64,000 nt of DNA from the NCBI RefSeq assembly GCF_016134045.1, contig NZ_CP065915.1:2108001-2172000 (forward strand), read 5' to 3'. The notes below the pieces were generated by a model. That model was not told the DNA's origin and ran no database searches. It saw only the letters and a list, made by a program, of their open reading frames with translations. Position numbers and translations under genes: made by a program. Below, in pieces: positions 7,779-15,680 of the stretch (position 1 is the first letter of the stretch; each line of letters opens with the position of its first letter). The stretch comes from Pelagovum pacificum. GTDB taxonomy: Bacteria; Pseudomonadota; Alphaproteobacteria; Rhodobacterales; Rhodobacteraceae.

Positions 7779-8937
7779 CGCTTGCCTCCATCGGTGGCAG
7801 GCCGAGCAGCGCCCGCTTTTCCGCCGCCGTCAGGAACGTCGCCTCACCGACACGGCGCCATTGCGCGTCCCGCTCCGCCGACAGGGCCGGCACCTGGTCG
7901 AGGTCAGGGCGCAGATCCGCACCGTTCCCGGAATGGTCAGCCAGCCAATCCGACAGCGTCCCCAACACGCGCGCCGCCAGCGGCAGCACCGTCAGCCGGT
8001 AGAAGGCGCGGTTGGCCTCCTGGTAATTGGCGTAGGTCGCGTCGCCGGGGATGCCGAGCATCATCGGCGGCACGCCGAAGGCCGTCGCGATCTCACGCGC
8101 CGCGGCCTCCTTCGTCTTCTGGAACTCCATATCCGACGGCGAGAAGCCCATCGGCTTCCAGTCGAGCCCACCTTCCAGAAGCATCGGTCGTCCCGCGTTT
8201 CGGGCGCCCTGGTGATGTGCCTCCATCTCCTGCAGCAGGCGGTCGTACTGGTCGGCGGACAGCTGTCCGTCTTCGCCGCCCCGGTAGACGATCGCTCCCG
8301 AAGGCCGCGCCGCGTTGTCGAGCAGCGCCTTCGACCAGCGGGAGGCGGAATTGTGCACGTCGATCGCCGTCGCGGCGGCCGAGAGCGCCGACAGCCCGTA
8401 ATGATCGTCCTGCGGGTGGAAGCTGCGGATATGGCAGACCGGGGACGGCCCCTCGCCGACGGCGAAGCGGTGCTTGCGTCCGCCGACGGTGTAATCGTAG
8501 GCGACCGGCCAGCCGTCGTGCCCCGGCACCAGCGACATGCGATCGGAGCGGAGCACGTGCAGTTCCACCGGCAGGCCGGTGTCGGCCACCGCCTCCACGT
8601 AGGCATTGCCGGTCAACAGAAGCTGACCATAGAGCGCTTCGAGGAATTCCGCCCGGCCCTGCGCCGCGTTCGGACGGGACAACAGGGTGAGCAGCGGATG
8701 GTCGGTGTAGCGCGCCGCGCTGTCCTGGCAGAGCACCGGCAGCGCCGCGGCGGCTTCGGCCACAAGCTTCACGGCGCGAAACCCGACCGGGTTGCCGGTG
8801 AAGCCGGTCCGCGTAAGGGAGGCGACATCGCGCGGGCTCCAGGCCACGCGGCCCGCGCCCTGCACGGCGATCACCCGACCCGTGGCAGAGGCCTTGGTCT
8901 CGACCGGGGCCGCGTCGCGCCTTTTGAATGGAAACAT
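7771..8937 (-). CDS. g3: GTA gp3, portal protein
   Basis: This 388-residue protein is a HK97-family portal that forms the dodecameric DNA gate at one capsid vertex. Recognisable parts are NPVGFRAVKLVAEAAAALP, HPLLTLLSRPNAAQGRAEFLEAL and GNAYVEAV in the N-terminal half, and FGVPPMMLGIPGDATYANYQEANRAFYRLTV(20-residue core shown in parts) in the second half. I prefer the ATG at 8935-8937 (protein MFPFKRRD), which has GGGAG 6-7 bases upstream, over an ATG seven codons earlier. It is separated from the terminase gene by 160 structured bases. Confidence 0.92.
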   Translation of the reverse strand: MFPFKRRDAAPVETKASATGRVIAVQGAGRVAWSPRDVASLTRTGFTGNPVGFRAVKLVAEAAAALPVLCQDSAARYTDHPLLTLLSRPNAAQGRAEFLEALYGQLLLTGNAYVEAVADTGLPVELHVLRSDRMSLVPGHDGWPVAYDYTVGGRKHRFAVGEGPSPVCHIRSFHPQDDHYGLSALSAAATAIDVHNSASRWSKALLDNAARPSGAIVYRGGEDGQLSADQYDRLLQEMEAHHQGARNAGRPMLLEGGLDWKPMGFSPSDMEFQKTKEAAAREIATAFGVPPMMLGIPGDATYANYQEANRAFYRLTVLPLAARVLGTLSDWLADHSGNGADLRPDLDQVPALSAERDAQWRRVGEATFLTAAEKRALLGLPPMEASDE

Positions 8938-9004
8938 CTCGTTCTCCCGGAACCGCATCTCGCGTCGTCGGGAAAGAGATATGACGGCCAGGGCTTAAGA
9001 TGCG

Positions 9005-9083
9005 CCGTCCCCACCGCGCGGTGGCCGTTGCGGGACGGCTGGCGGGGCAGTGCGGCGCGGGAGCGTCAGGCTCCCGCGCCGCA
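9005..9083 (-). promoter_or_regulatory. strong hairpins in the terminase-portal gap
   Basis: The 160-base gap between the gp2 stop and the gp3 start holds two structures. A perfect 14-bp stem pairs 9051-9064 with 9070-9083 around a 5-base loop, starting 14 bases after the terminase stop. A second, nested structure pairs CCGTCCC (9005-9011) with GGGACGG (9032-9038) and encloses the perfect palindrome CCACCGCGCGGTGG (9011-9024). Neither is followed by a T run on the minus strand. They may lower read-through or protect message ends within the GTA operon (inference). Confidence 0.6.
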
Positions 9084-9097
9084 CGCGTCGTCAGTTG

Positions 9098-10501
9098 TCA
9101 GAGCGTGCGCACGGAGGGCCGCCCGCGCGGCCCCAGCATCAGCTCGGTCAGGGCCCAGACCAGCGCGTCGACGCGGTCGGGCGAGCCGCCGCCGGTGAAA
9201 CCAGTCGCCGTCATCAGGCCCATCTGCTCTTCCAGCGCAGCCAGTCCCCGGACATGCCGGACGCGCCCCTGCTCGTAGAGCGCCGCAACGGGCTCGGCAC
9301 GGACATGCTTGCTCTTGCTCGCACGCACGGCCCGCACCGGCACCATTGGATCGACCACGCGCATCACCCGCGTGACGAGGTCGCCGCCGTTGTTCACCTC
9401 GGCCACGATCCGGTCCGCGCCGTGACGGTGGTAGGCGGCGACGGCCGCCGCCGCCCAGTCGCCCCCGCCCGAGGGACGGACCGTCGCGTCGGCGAGCACC
9501 CAAGCCTGCCAATCGGACGGCGGCCCCTTCAGGATCGCGCCGGCGACGACGATGCCGCATTCGTCCGCCGCCCTGCCGCTGCTCACCGAGGGATCGACCG
9601 CCACGACGATCCGGTCGAGCTCGGGCACCGGCGCGTCGAAGCGCACCGCATCCAGCAGTTCCAGTGGCCAGAGCGCGCCCTCCACCTCCGTCAGCATCAC
9701 GCCGTCCAGCTCCTGCCGTCCGAGCGCGCTGCCGCCGAACCGCTCCTCCACCTCGCGCAGGAAGGAGGCGGCGAGGTTGGCGGCGTTGGCCGATGTCGGC
9801 GCGTGAGTGACGCGCGTGCTTTCCCGCTCCAGCAGTTGCCGCATCACCGGCGTCGGCCGGGGCGTCGTTGTTACGCAGCAGCGCGGATCGTCACCGAGCC
9901 GCAGCGCGAACTGCAACATGTCCCACGCATCCCGGTCCTTCCTCCACTTGGCCAGCTCGTCCACCCACGCGCCGTCGAACTGCGGCCCGCGCAGCGCCTC
10001 GGGATCGTGGGCGGAGAACAGCATCGCCTCCGCCCCGTTCGGCCACTGCAGCAGCCGGCGGCCCGCGATCCATTGCGGGCGACGATCGGGCGGGCAACAG
10101 GCGAGGATGCCGCTGTCGCCCATCACCATCACCTCGCGCGCCTGGTCGATCGTCTCGCCCACCAGCGCGATCCGGCGGCAGCGCCCGGGATCGTCCCGGC
10201 GCGCGCCTTCGACCTGAGCGCGCACCCACTCGGCGCCCGCGCGGGTCTTGCCGGCCCCGCGGCCGCCCAAGATCACCCAGTTGCGCCAGTCGCCCGCCGG
10301 CGGCACCTGATGGTCCATCGCCCAGAAGTCGAACAGGAACGGCAGCGCACGCAGCTCCGCGTCAGTCAGCCCCGACAGGAAGCTCGCCTGCGCCGCCGGC
10401 GGCACGGAGGCGATCCAGCCGGCGCCCGATCGCAGCCCGCGCGGCATCGGCGTCGAAACGGTTTCCGGCGAGGGCGCCACCATTGCGTGCGTTCCAGTCA
10501 T
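9098..10501 (-). CDS. g2: GTA gp2, large terminase subunit
   Basis: This 467-residue protein is the ATPase/nuclease that packages host DNA into GTA heads. The Walker A motif GGRGAGKT is at residues 79-86, after the family segment ALPFLFDFWAMDHQ; VDPSVSSG near residue 305 starts the RNase H-like nuclease domain, and the C-terminus has DRVDALVWALTEL. The ATG at 10499-10501 has GGAG 7 bases upstream (GGAGAAATTCG). That start lies 140 bases inside the gp1 gene in another frame, an overlap also expected in relatives. Confidence 0.94.
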   Translation of the reverse strand: MTGTHAMVAPSPETVSTPMPRGLRSGAGWIASVPPAAQASFLSGLTDAELRALPFLFDFWAMDHQVPPAGDWRNWVILGGRGAGKTRAGAEWVRAQVEGARRDDPGRCRRIALVGETIDQAREVMVMGDSGILACCPPDRRPQWIAGRRLLQWPNGAEAMLFSAHDPEALRGPQFDGAWVDELAKWRKDRDAWDMLQFALRLGDDPRCCVTTTPRPTPVMRQLLERESTRVTHAPTSANAANLAASFLREVEERFGGSALGRQELDGVMLTEVEGALWPLELLDAVRFDAPVPELDRIVVAVDPSVSSGRAADECGIVVAGAILKGPPSDWQAWVLADATVRPSGGGDWAAAAVAAYHRHGADRIVAEVNNGGDLVTRVMRVVDPMVPVRAVRASKSKHVRAEPVAALYEQGRVRHVRGLAALEEQMGLMTATGFTGGGSPDRVDALVWALTELMLGPRGRPSVRTL

Positions 10502-10727
10502 CGAATTTCTCCATGATCTCGATCATCTTGCGGACGGCGAAGGTCAGCTCGTTGGAGCGCGCGACAAGTTGCCTGGGCTCCGTCGCATCGGCTTCCTCGT
10601 TGAGGTCGTCGAGCATCCGGGTGAGGTCGTCGCCAACCCGGTGCAGCAAGGCGCGTCTCTGGCGGAGATCGGAGAGGATCTGTGGCCGTAACTCCTCCCA
10701 GGGGAGGTCGGTCTCATGCGTCATCAT
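10362..10727 (-). CDS. g1: GTA gp1, small terminase subunit
   Basis: This 121-residue protein is the first gene of the structural cluster and fits GTA gp1, the small terminase subunit. It is mostly helical and charged (ILSDLRQRRALLHRVGDDLTRML; NELTFAVRKMIEIMEKFDDW in pieces) and ends with DADAARAAIGRRLDRLRAAG, a C-terminal motif shared by GTA small terminases. GTA small terminases lack specific DNA recognition, which explains packaging of random host DNA (known for the family). Two consecutive ATG codons (10725-10727, 10722-10724) follow AGGAC. The 3' part overlaps gp2 by 140 bases. Confidence 0.82.
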   Translation of the reverse strand: MMTHETDLPWEELRPQILSDLRQRRALLHRVGDDLTRMLDDLNEEADATEPRQLVARSNELTFAVRKMIEIMEKFDDWNARNGGALAGNRFDADAARAAIGRRLDRLRAAGGAGELPVGAD

Positions 10728-10819
10728 CAATGTCAGTCCTGAAATGTGTTCGGACCCGGCGGAAATGAAAAAGAGCGGAGCGGACCTGATCCGCGCCGCC
10801 CGTCTGCCGGGGGACACAA

Positions 10820-10848
10820 CCTATACGTTAATCAGGACTTAATGTCAA
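10820..10848 (-). promoter_or_regulatory. near-consensus promoter upstream of the GTA operon
   Basis: On the minus strand TTGACA (10843-10848) is followed after exactly 17 bases by TATAGG (10820-10825). This is a strong housekeeping-type promoter, about 90 bases upstream of gp1 and 40 bases after the mltG stop codon. The leader between it and gp1 contains a small GCGGA/TCCGC hairpin (10780-10794) with a T5 run 7 bases further on. In R. capsulatus GTA transcription needs activators such as GafA; no binding site can be named from sequence alone. Confidence 0.65.
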
Positions 10849-10886
10849 GCCCATATCAACTTGAGGTTGTTAACGACTGCCCAGTC

Positions 10887-12050
10887 CTATTCGCCCGTGG
10901 TCGCCGCCTGCTCCGCCTCGATCTCGCGCCAGCGCGCGACGTTGCGGTTGTGCTCGTCCAGCGTGGTCGCGAAGGCATGGCCTCCGCTGCCGTCCGCCAC
11001 GAAGAACACGTAGTCCGTCGTGTCGGGGTTCAGCGCCGCCTCGATCGCGGCCCGGCCGGGGTTGGCGATCGGCGTCGGCGGCAATCCCTGGATGACGTAG
11101 GTGTTCCACGGCGTCGCCGCGCGCAGCTCGCTCTGGCGCAGGCCACGACCCAGCACACCCTGCCCCTCGGTCACGCCGTAGATGACCGTCGGGTCCGTCT
11201 GCAGCCGCATCCCCTGTTCGAGCCGGTTGACGAAGACGCTCGCCACCTGCCCGCGCTCGCTCGGGATGCCGGTCTCCTTCTCGACGATGGAGGCCATGAT
11301 GAGCGCCTCTTCCGGGCTCTCGTAAGGCAGACCGTCGGCCCGCGCGGCCCATGCGTCCTGCAGGATGTTCTGCTGACGCACTTCCATCTGCGCGAGGAGA
11401 CCGTCGACCGTGTCGCCGGGCTCGAACGCGTAGGAATCCGGCGCGAGCGTGCCCTCGTCCGGGATGTCCTCGACATCCTCGGAAAGTTGCTCGATGGCGT
11501 TCAGCGCCTGCACGATCTGCCAGGACGTGACACCCTCTGCGATGGCGAGACGGTAGAGCGTGTCCTGCGCCTCGGTCACTTCGGTGAATTCCGGCGGGGT
11601 CTCTTCTTCGGCGGGGTCGAACTGGACGAGCTGCTCGTAGCTGCCCTGCACCGGGTCGAGCTCACGCACCTCGACCAGCGTGCGGGTCACGCCGACACGC
11701 CAGATCACCTCGGTCCCGCACGTGTTCGCGCCGCCCCGTGTGACGATGTCGACGATCTCCTGCATCGAGACCTTCTCCGGCAGCAGGAAGCTCCCCGCTT
11801 TCAGCTGGTCCGCCTTGCCGGCATATTGGGCGCCCATCCGGAACAGGGTCGGCGACGTGATGGCGCCGTCGTTCGCCAGCGTCTCGCTGACGGTCCAGAA
11901 GTTCGACCCCCGGTCGACCTGCAGGCAGATCGCGTCGGCGAGCGGGCCTTCGCCCTCGTAGGTCTCGTTGCCCCAGATGACCACGCCGGCCATCAGGAAC
12001 GTCGCCACCACGAAGAAGGTCAGCGCGTTGGAGGCGATGGAGCGCCACAT
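10887..12050 (-). CDS. mltG: endolytic murein transglycosylase MltG
   Basis: This 387-residue protein is an inner membrane endolytic transglycosylase that cuts nascent glycan strands and so limits peptidoglycan chain length. Residues 8-27 form one membrane anchor; the periplasmic part has a LysM-like YceG segment (SNFWTVSETLANDGAI...GSFLLPEKVS) and the catalytic domain with ASIVEKETG, in which Glu257 is the likely catalytic acid, followed by VASVFVNRLEQGMRLQTDPTV (in part) and the NTYVIQGLPPTPIANPG loop. It starts 4 bases after the fabF stop, so it is probably cotranscribed with fabF. It directly precedes the GTA promoter. Confidence 0.95.
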   Translation of the reverse strand: MWRSIASNALTFFVVATFLMAGVVIWGNETYEGEGPLADAICLQVDRGSNFWTVSETLANDGAITSPTLFRMGAQYAGKADQLKAGSFLLPEKVSMQEIVDIVTRGGANTCGTEVIWRVGVTRTLVEVRELDPVQGSYEQLVQFDPAEEETPPEFTEVTEAQDTLYRLAIAEGVTSWQIVQALNAIEQLSEDVEDIPDEGTLAPDSYAFEPGDTVDGLLAQMEVRQQNILQDAWAARADGLPYESPEEALIMASIVEKETGIPSERGQVASVFVNRLEQGMRLQTDPTVIYGVTEGQGVLGRGLRQSELRAATPWNTYVIQGLPPTPIANPGRAAIEAALNPDTTDYVFFVADGSGGHAFATTLDEHNRNVARWREIEAEQAATTGE

Positions 12051-12054
12051 GCTG

Positions 12055-13311
12055 TCAGACCTTTCCGAAGATCACGCTGGCGTTGGTGCCACCGAACCCG
12101 AAGGAGTTGGACAGCGCGTATTTCACCTCGCGCTCCACCTTCTTGTTCGGCGCGAGGTCGATCGCGGTCTCGACGTCCGGGTCCTCGAGATTGATCGTCG
12201 GCGGGCAGACCTGGTCGCGGATCGCGAGGATCGAGAAGATCGCCTCGATCGCGCCGGCTGCGCCGAGCAGGTGCCCGGTCATCGACTTGGTCGAGGACAT
12301 GGTGACCTTGGAGGCCGCGTCGCCGAGCAGTCGCTCGACCGCCCCCAGTTCCACCGCGTCGGCCATGGTCGAGGTGCCGTGCGCGTTGATGTAGTCGATG
12401 TCCGCCGGCTCCAGCCCCGCGTCTTCGAGCGCCATCTTCATGGAGCGCTCGCCGCCGTTGCCGTCCTCGGCCGGGGCGGTGATGTGGTAGGCGTCGCCCG
12501 ACAGGCCGTAGCCCAGCACTTCACCGTATATCTTCGCACCGCGCGCGACGGCATGTTCGTACTCCTCGAGCACGACCATCCCGGCGCCTTCGCCCATGAC
12601 GAAACCGTCGCGGCCCCGGTTGTAGGGCTGGGAGGCTTTCGTCGGATCGTCGGCGTACTTGGTCGACAGCGCCTTGCAGGCGTTGAAGCCCGCGATGCCG
12701 ATTTCACAGATCGCGGCCTCGGCACCGCCGGCGACCATCACGTCCGCGCGGCCCGTCTTGATGAGCTGCGTCGCGTCGCCGATGGCGTGCGCACCAGTCG
12801 AACAGGCGGTGACGACCGCGTGGTTCGGGCCCTTGAAGCCGTGACGAATGGCGATCTGGCCGGAAATCAGGTTGATGAGCGCGCCGGGGACGAAGAACGG
12901 CGACACCCGGCGGGGCCCCTTCTCCTTCATCATCACGGCGGTGTTGGCGATCGAGTTCAGCCCGCCGATGCCGGAGCCGGTCAGCACGCCGGTGCGCAGC
13001 AGATCGTCCTCGTCCTCGGGCTGCCAGCCGGAATCCTTCACGGCCTGCTCGGCTGCGGCCATGGCGAAGACGATGAAGGTGTCGACCTTCCGCTGTTCCT
13101 TCGGCTCCATGTAGCTGTCGGCATTGAACGTGCCGTCGCTGCCGTCACCAAGCGGCACTTCGCAGGCGTAGGTCGTGGTGAACCCTTCGGGATCGAAGAC
13201 CGTGATCGGCCCCGCCCCCGACTGGCCGGCGAGCAGACGCTCCCAGCTTTTCTCGACACCATCCGCAAGGGGGGTAACCAGACCCAGACCCGTTATGACC
13301 ACTCGACGCAT
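12055..13311 (-). CDS. fabF: beta-ketoacyl-ACP synthase II
   Basis: This 418-residue condensing enzyme extends acyl-ACP with malonyl-ACP in fatty acid synthesis. The catalytic triad is visible: the active-site cysteine in VVTACSTGAHAIGDA (about residue 170), and histidines in NAHGTSTMADAVE and GHLLGAAGAIE. The C-terminal SNSFGFGGTNASVIF is standard for the family. I chose the ATG at 13309-13311 (MRRVVITGLG), which has AGGGG about 7 bases upstream; the frame stays open 18 codons further. The gene belongs to the fab cluster, although a ureohydrolase gene lies between it and acpP. Confidence 0.96.
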   Translation of the reverse strand: MRRVVITGLGLVTPLADGVEKSWERLLAGQSGAGPITVFDPEGFTTTYACEVPLGDGSDGTFNADSYMEPKEQRKVDTFIVFAMAAAEQAVKDSGWQPEDEDDLLRTGVLTGSGIGGLNSIANTAVMMKEKGPRRVSPFFVPGALINLISGQIAIRHGFKGPNHAVVTACSTGAHAIGDATQLIKTGRADVMVAGGAEAAICEIGIAGFNACKALSTKYADDPTKASQPYNRGRDGFVMGEGAGMVVLEEYEHAVARGAKIYGEVLGYGLSGDAYHITAPAEDGNGGERSMKMALEDAGLEPADIDYINAHGTSTMADAVELGAVERLLGDAASKVTMSSTKSMTGHLLGAAGAIEAIFSILAIRDQVCPPTINLEDPDVETAIDLAPNKKVEREVKYALSNSFGFGGTNASVIFGKV

Positions 13312-13398
13312 TCTTCGCCCCTCTCTCACCGTGGCTTTCGCGGTCCTGATACCCTTTCGTGACAAGAATGGGCAAGACCGGGCATCTCTCTTCCGGGC

Positions 13399-14322
13399 TC
13401 AGCCGTCCGCCGTCATCAGGCCGATCCACGTCGTCAGCAATTGTGCGCCGAGGATCGCGGCCTGCCCGGTCCGGTCGTTCTCCGGCATGAACTCCGCCAT
13501 CGTGATCGCCGCGATGCGAGCGCGGGCGGTGATCCGCTCGACGATCTCGACCGCGTCCCAGTAGGACAGCCCGCCCGCCGTCGGGGCGATGACGGCCGGC
13601 ATGATCGACGGGTCGAGCGAGTCGAAGTCGAAGCAGAGCAGAACATCCGCGCCTTCCGGGATCCGGTCGAGCGCCTCGCGCCCGCCGCCCCGGCACCAGT
13701 CGCGCGCCGGCACCAGCGTCGCCCCCCAGTCGCGCGCGTCTCGCGTGTCGGAGGGCCGGGCCGACCCGGTCCCCCGCTGGCCGATCTGTGTGATACCGGA
13801 CACATGTCCCATCTCGGACAGGCGCCTGAGACCGGACGACAGTCCGAACCGCTCGCCGTCGACCTCGTCGCGCCAGTCGATATGGGCATCGACCTGCACC
13901 ACCCAGATGTCGCGACCGCTGAGCGCCTCGCCCATCGGGATCGGCAGGGAATCGTCACCGCCGAGGCAGACCGGCACGGCACCCGCCTGAAGGATCTCTT
14001 TCGCCTGCGCGGTGATCGCCGCCCGGTTGGCTGCCGCGTCGTCACCGGTGGATACGTTTCCGCAATCGACCAGAACGCCGTCGCCCAGCGTCACGCCGCC
14101 CGTGTCGAAGTTAACGTGCGCCCGGTTCGCCACGTAGCCGGCGGATCCGGCGCGGATCGCCTCCGCGCCGCCAGCGCAATAGGGCCCGACGGAGGCGTAG
14201 GGCGTCGCCGTGTCCGCCCCGAAGAGCGCCACCTTGTGACCGGACTTCGCCGGCCCCGCCTCCACGCCGAGGAACGTGCCCCGCCCGCCGTCACTTCCGA
14301 ACATTCGTCCGAGATCGCTCAT
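13399..14322 (-). CDS. ureohydrolase (agmatinase/arginase family)
   Basis: This 307-residue protein belongs to the binuclear manganese ureohydrolases that split guanidino compounds into urea and an amine. Visible metal motifs are DAHID (145-149) and FDFDSLDP (231-238). The first motif, normally GGDHS, reads GGDDS (121-125), so an aspartate takes the place of the first metal-binding histidine. From memory, a subfamily with GGDDS plus DAHIDWRDE exists; its substrate is not established to my knowledge. The gene lies between acpP and fabF, which are usually adjacent, so it looks like an insertion. Substrate (agmatine, guanidinobutyrate or other) cannot be told. Confidence 0.82.
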   Translation of the reverse strand: MSDLGRMFGSDGGRGTFLGVEAGPAKSGHKVALFGADTATPYASVGPYCAGGAEAIRAGSAGYVANRAHVNFDTGGVTLGDGVLVDCGNVSTGDDAAANRAAITAQAKEILQAGAVPVCLGGDDSLPIPMGEALSGRDIWVVQVDAHIDWRDEVDGERFGLSSGLRRLSEMGHVSGITQIGQRGTGSARPSDTRDARDWGATLVPARDWCRGGGREALDRIPEGADVLLCFDFDSLDPSIMPAVIAPTAGGLSYWDAVEIVERITARARIAAITMAEFMPENDRTGQAAILGAQLLTTWIGLMTADG

Positions 14323-14360
14323 CCGTCCGTTTTCCCTCAGCAGTCATCGGTCCTGAAATG

Positions 14361-14395
14361 ACGAAGGGCGGCACCGCAGCGGCACCGCCCTTCGT
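14361..14395 (-). terminator. hairpin after acpP
   Basis: An 11-bp perfect stem pairs ACGAAGGGCGG (14361-14371) with CCGCCCTTCGT (14385-14395), 30 bases downstream of the acpP stop codon. Five adenines follow on the plus strand, which is a T5 run before the stem on the minus strand and not after it, so classical rho-independent termination of acpP is only weakly supported. Confidence 0.5.
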
Positions 14396-14424
14396 AAAAA
14401 TACGCGTTCGTCGGAAAGGGTCGC

Positions 14425-14658
14425 TTACGACGCTTCCTTGATGAACTTCACGGCGTCGCCGAACGTCTGGATTGTCTCGGCGGCATCGTCGGGGATCTCG
14501 ATCCCGAATTCCTCTTCGAAGGCCATGACCAGCTCGACGGTGTCCAGCGAGTCGGCGCCGAGGTCGTCGATGAAGGAGGCGTTCTCGGTCACCTTCTCCT
14601 CGTCCACACCCAAGTGCTCTACAACGATCTTCCGCACGCGATCAGCGACGTCGCTCAT
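14425..14658 (-). CDS. acpP: acyl carrier protein
   Basis: This 77-residue acidic protein carries growing acyl chains during fatty acid and lipid A synthesis. The phosphopantetheine site is Ser37 in [10 protein letters not shown], and the sequence matches alphaproteobacterial ACP almost throughout. I chose the ATG at 14656-14658 (MSDVADRV) because AGGA lies 6 bases upstream of it; the ATG two codons earlier directly abuts that AGGA and would have no spacing. It has its own strong promoter, as expected for one of the most abundant proteins. Confidence 0.97.
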   Translation of the reverse strand: MSDVADRVRKIVVEHLGVDEEKVTENASFIDDLGADSLDTVELVMAFEEEFGIEIPDDAAETIQTFGDAVKFIKEAS

Positions 14659-14746
14659 GTCCATTCCTCACATCTTGGGGCATTGCAGCCCGGTCTTAGC
14701 AAATCTCGCCCGAAAACGGACGTCCGCCCCCGGTTAGGTCGCGCCG

Positions 14747-14774
14747 CCTATACCAGAGATTCCTGCACAGGCAA
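14747..14774 (-). promoter_or_regulatory. acpP: acpP promoter
   Basis: On the minus strand TTGCCT (14769-14774) and TATAGG (14747-14752) are separated by 16 bases, about 90 bases upstream of the acpP start and just after the fabG stop codon. The match and position suit a constitutive promoter that lets acpP be expressed more strongly than fabG. Confidence 0.55.
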
Positions 14775-14802
14775 ACGCTTTCACGTCACGGCGAAAGCCA
14801 CG

Positions 14803-15540
14803 TCAGAGCATGGCCATCCCGCCGTTCACATGCAAGGTCGTTCCGGTGACATATCCGGCCTCGGGCGACGCGAGATAGAGCACGGCAGCGGCGATTTCCG
14901 CCGGTGTTCCCATGCGTCCCGTGGGGATCTGGCCGAGGATCGACTGCTTCTGATCGTCGTTCAGCTTGTCGGTCATCGCCGTCTCGATGAAGCCCGGCGC
15001 GACGCAGTTCACGGTGATCCCGCGCGTCGCGACCTCGTAGGCGATCGACTTGCTCATGCCCACCATGCCGGCCTTCGCGGCGGCGTAGTTCGCCTGCCCC
15101 GGATTGCCGGTCGCACCGACGATCGAGGAGATGTTGACGATCCGCCCCCAGCGGGACTTCATCATCGGCCGGACCACGCTCTTGCAGAGCCGCATGGTGG
15201 AGGTGAGGTTCACCTCGAGCACGCTCGCCCAATCCTCGTCCGACATGCGCATGAAGATCTGGTCGCGGGTGATCCCGGCGTTGTTGACGAGGATGTCGAG
15301 CGATCCCATCGCCTCGACCGCCTGCTTCGGCAGCGCCTCGACCGCCTCGGCGTCGGAGAGGTTGCAGGGCAGGACATGCGCCCGCTCGCCCAGCTCGGCC
15401 GCCAGCGCCTCGAGCGGCTCCACCCGCGTCCCCGAGAGCCCCACGGTGGCCCCCGCATCATGCAGCGCCGTCGCGATCGCGCCGCCGATCCCACCGGACG
15501 CGCCGGTCACCAGCGCGGATTTGCCTGTCAGGTCGAACAT
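14803..15540 (-). CDS. fabG: 3-oxoacyl-ACP reductase
   Basis: This 245-residue short-chain dehydrogenase reduces 3-oxoacyl-ACP with NADPH, the second step of each fatty acid elongation cycle. The cofactor motif TGASGGIGG starts at residue 12, NNAG is at 86-89, and the catalytic residues are the serine in NISSIVG (about 138), Tyr152 and Lys156 (YAAAK). The C-terminal VTGTTLHVNGGMAML is typical FabG. GAGGAGG precedes the ATG by 6-7 bases. It lies upstream of acpP in the fab cluster. Confidence 0.95.
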   Translation of the reverse strand: MFDLTGKSALVTGASGGIGGAIATALHDAGATVGLSGTRVEPLEALAAELGERAHVLPCNLSDAEAVEALPKQAVEAMGSLDILVNNAGITRDQIFMRMSDEDWASVLEVNLTSTMRLCKSVVRPMMKSRWGRIVNISSIVGATGNPGQANYAAAKAGMVGMSKSIAYEVATRGITVNCVAPGFIETAMTDKLNDDQKQSILGQIPTGRMGTPAEIAAAVLYLASPEAGYVTGTTLHVNGGMAML

Positions 15541-15680
15541 GTCTGCCTCCTCATCTCGGGTTGGCGGCTGATTGCCCGATCAGGCGGCGTGACGCAATGT
15601 CCAGCCGTCGCCGGTCGTGCCCATCTGTTGCCAATTTCGGCACGTATGCTGTTCCTGACGTTCGTTAACGGGATCCTCGT

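Noticed and set aside
1..10727. Interpretation of the cluster as an ordinary prophage
   Set aside because: Integrase, repressor, replication and lysis genes are absent, and gene order and gene types match GTA clusters exactly.
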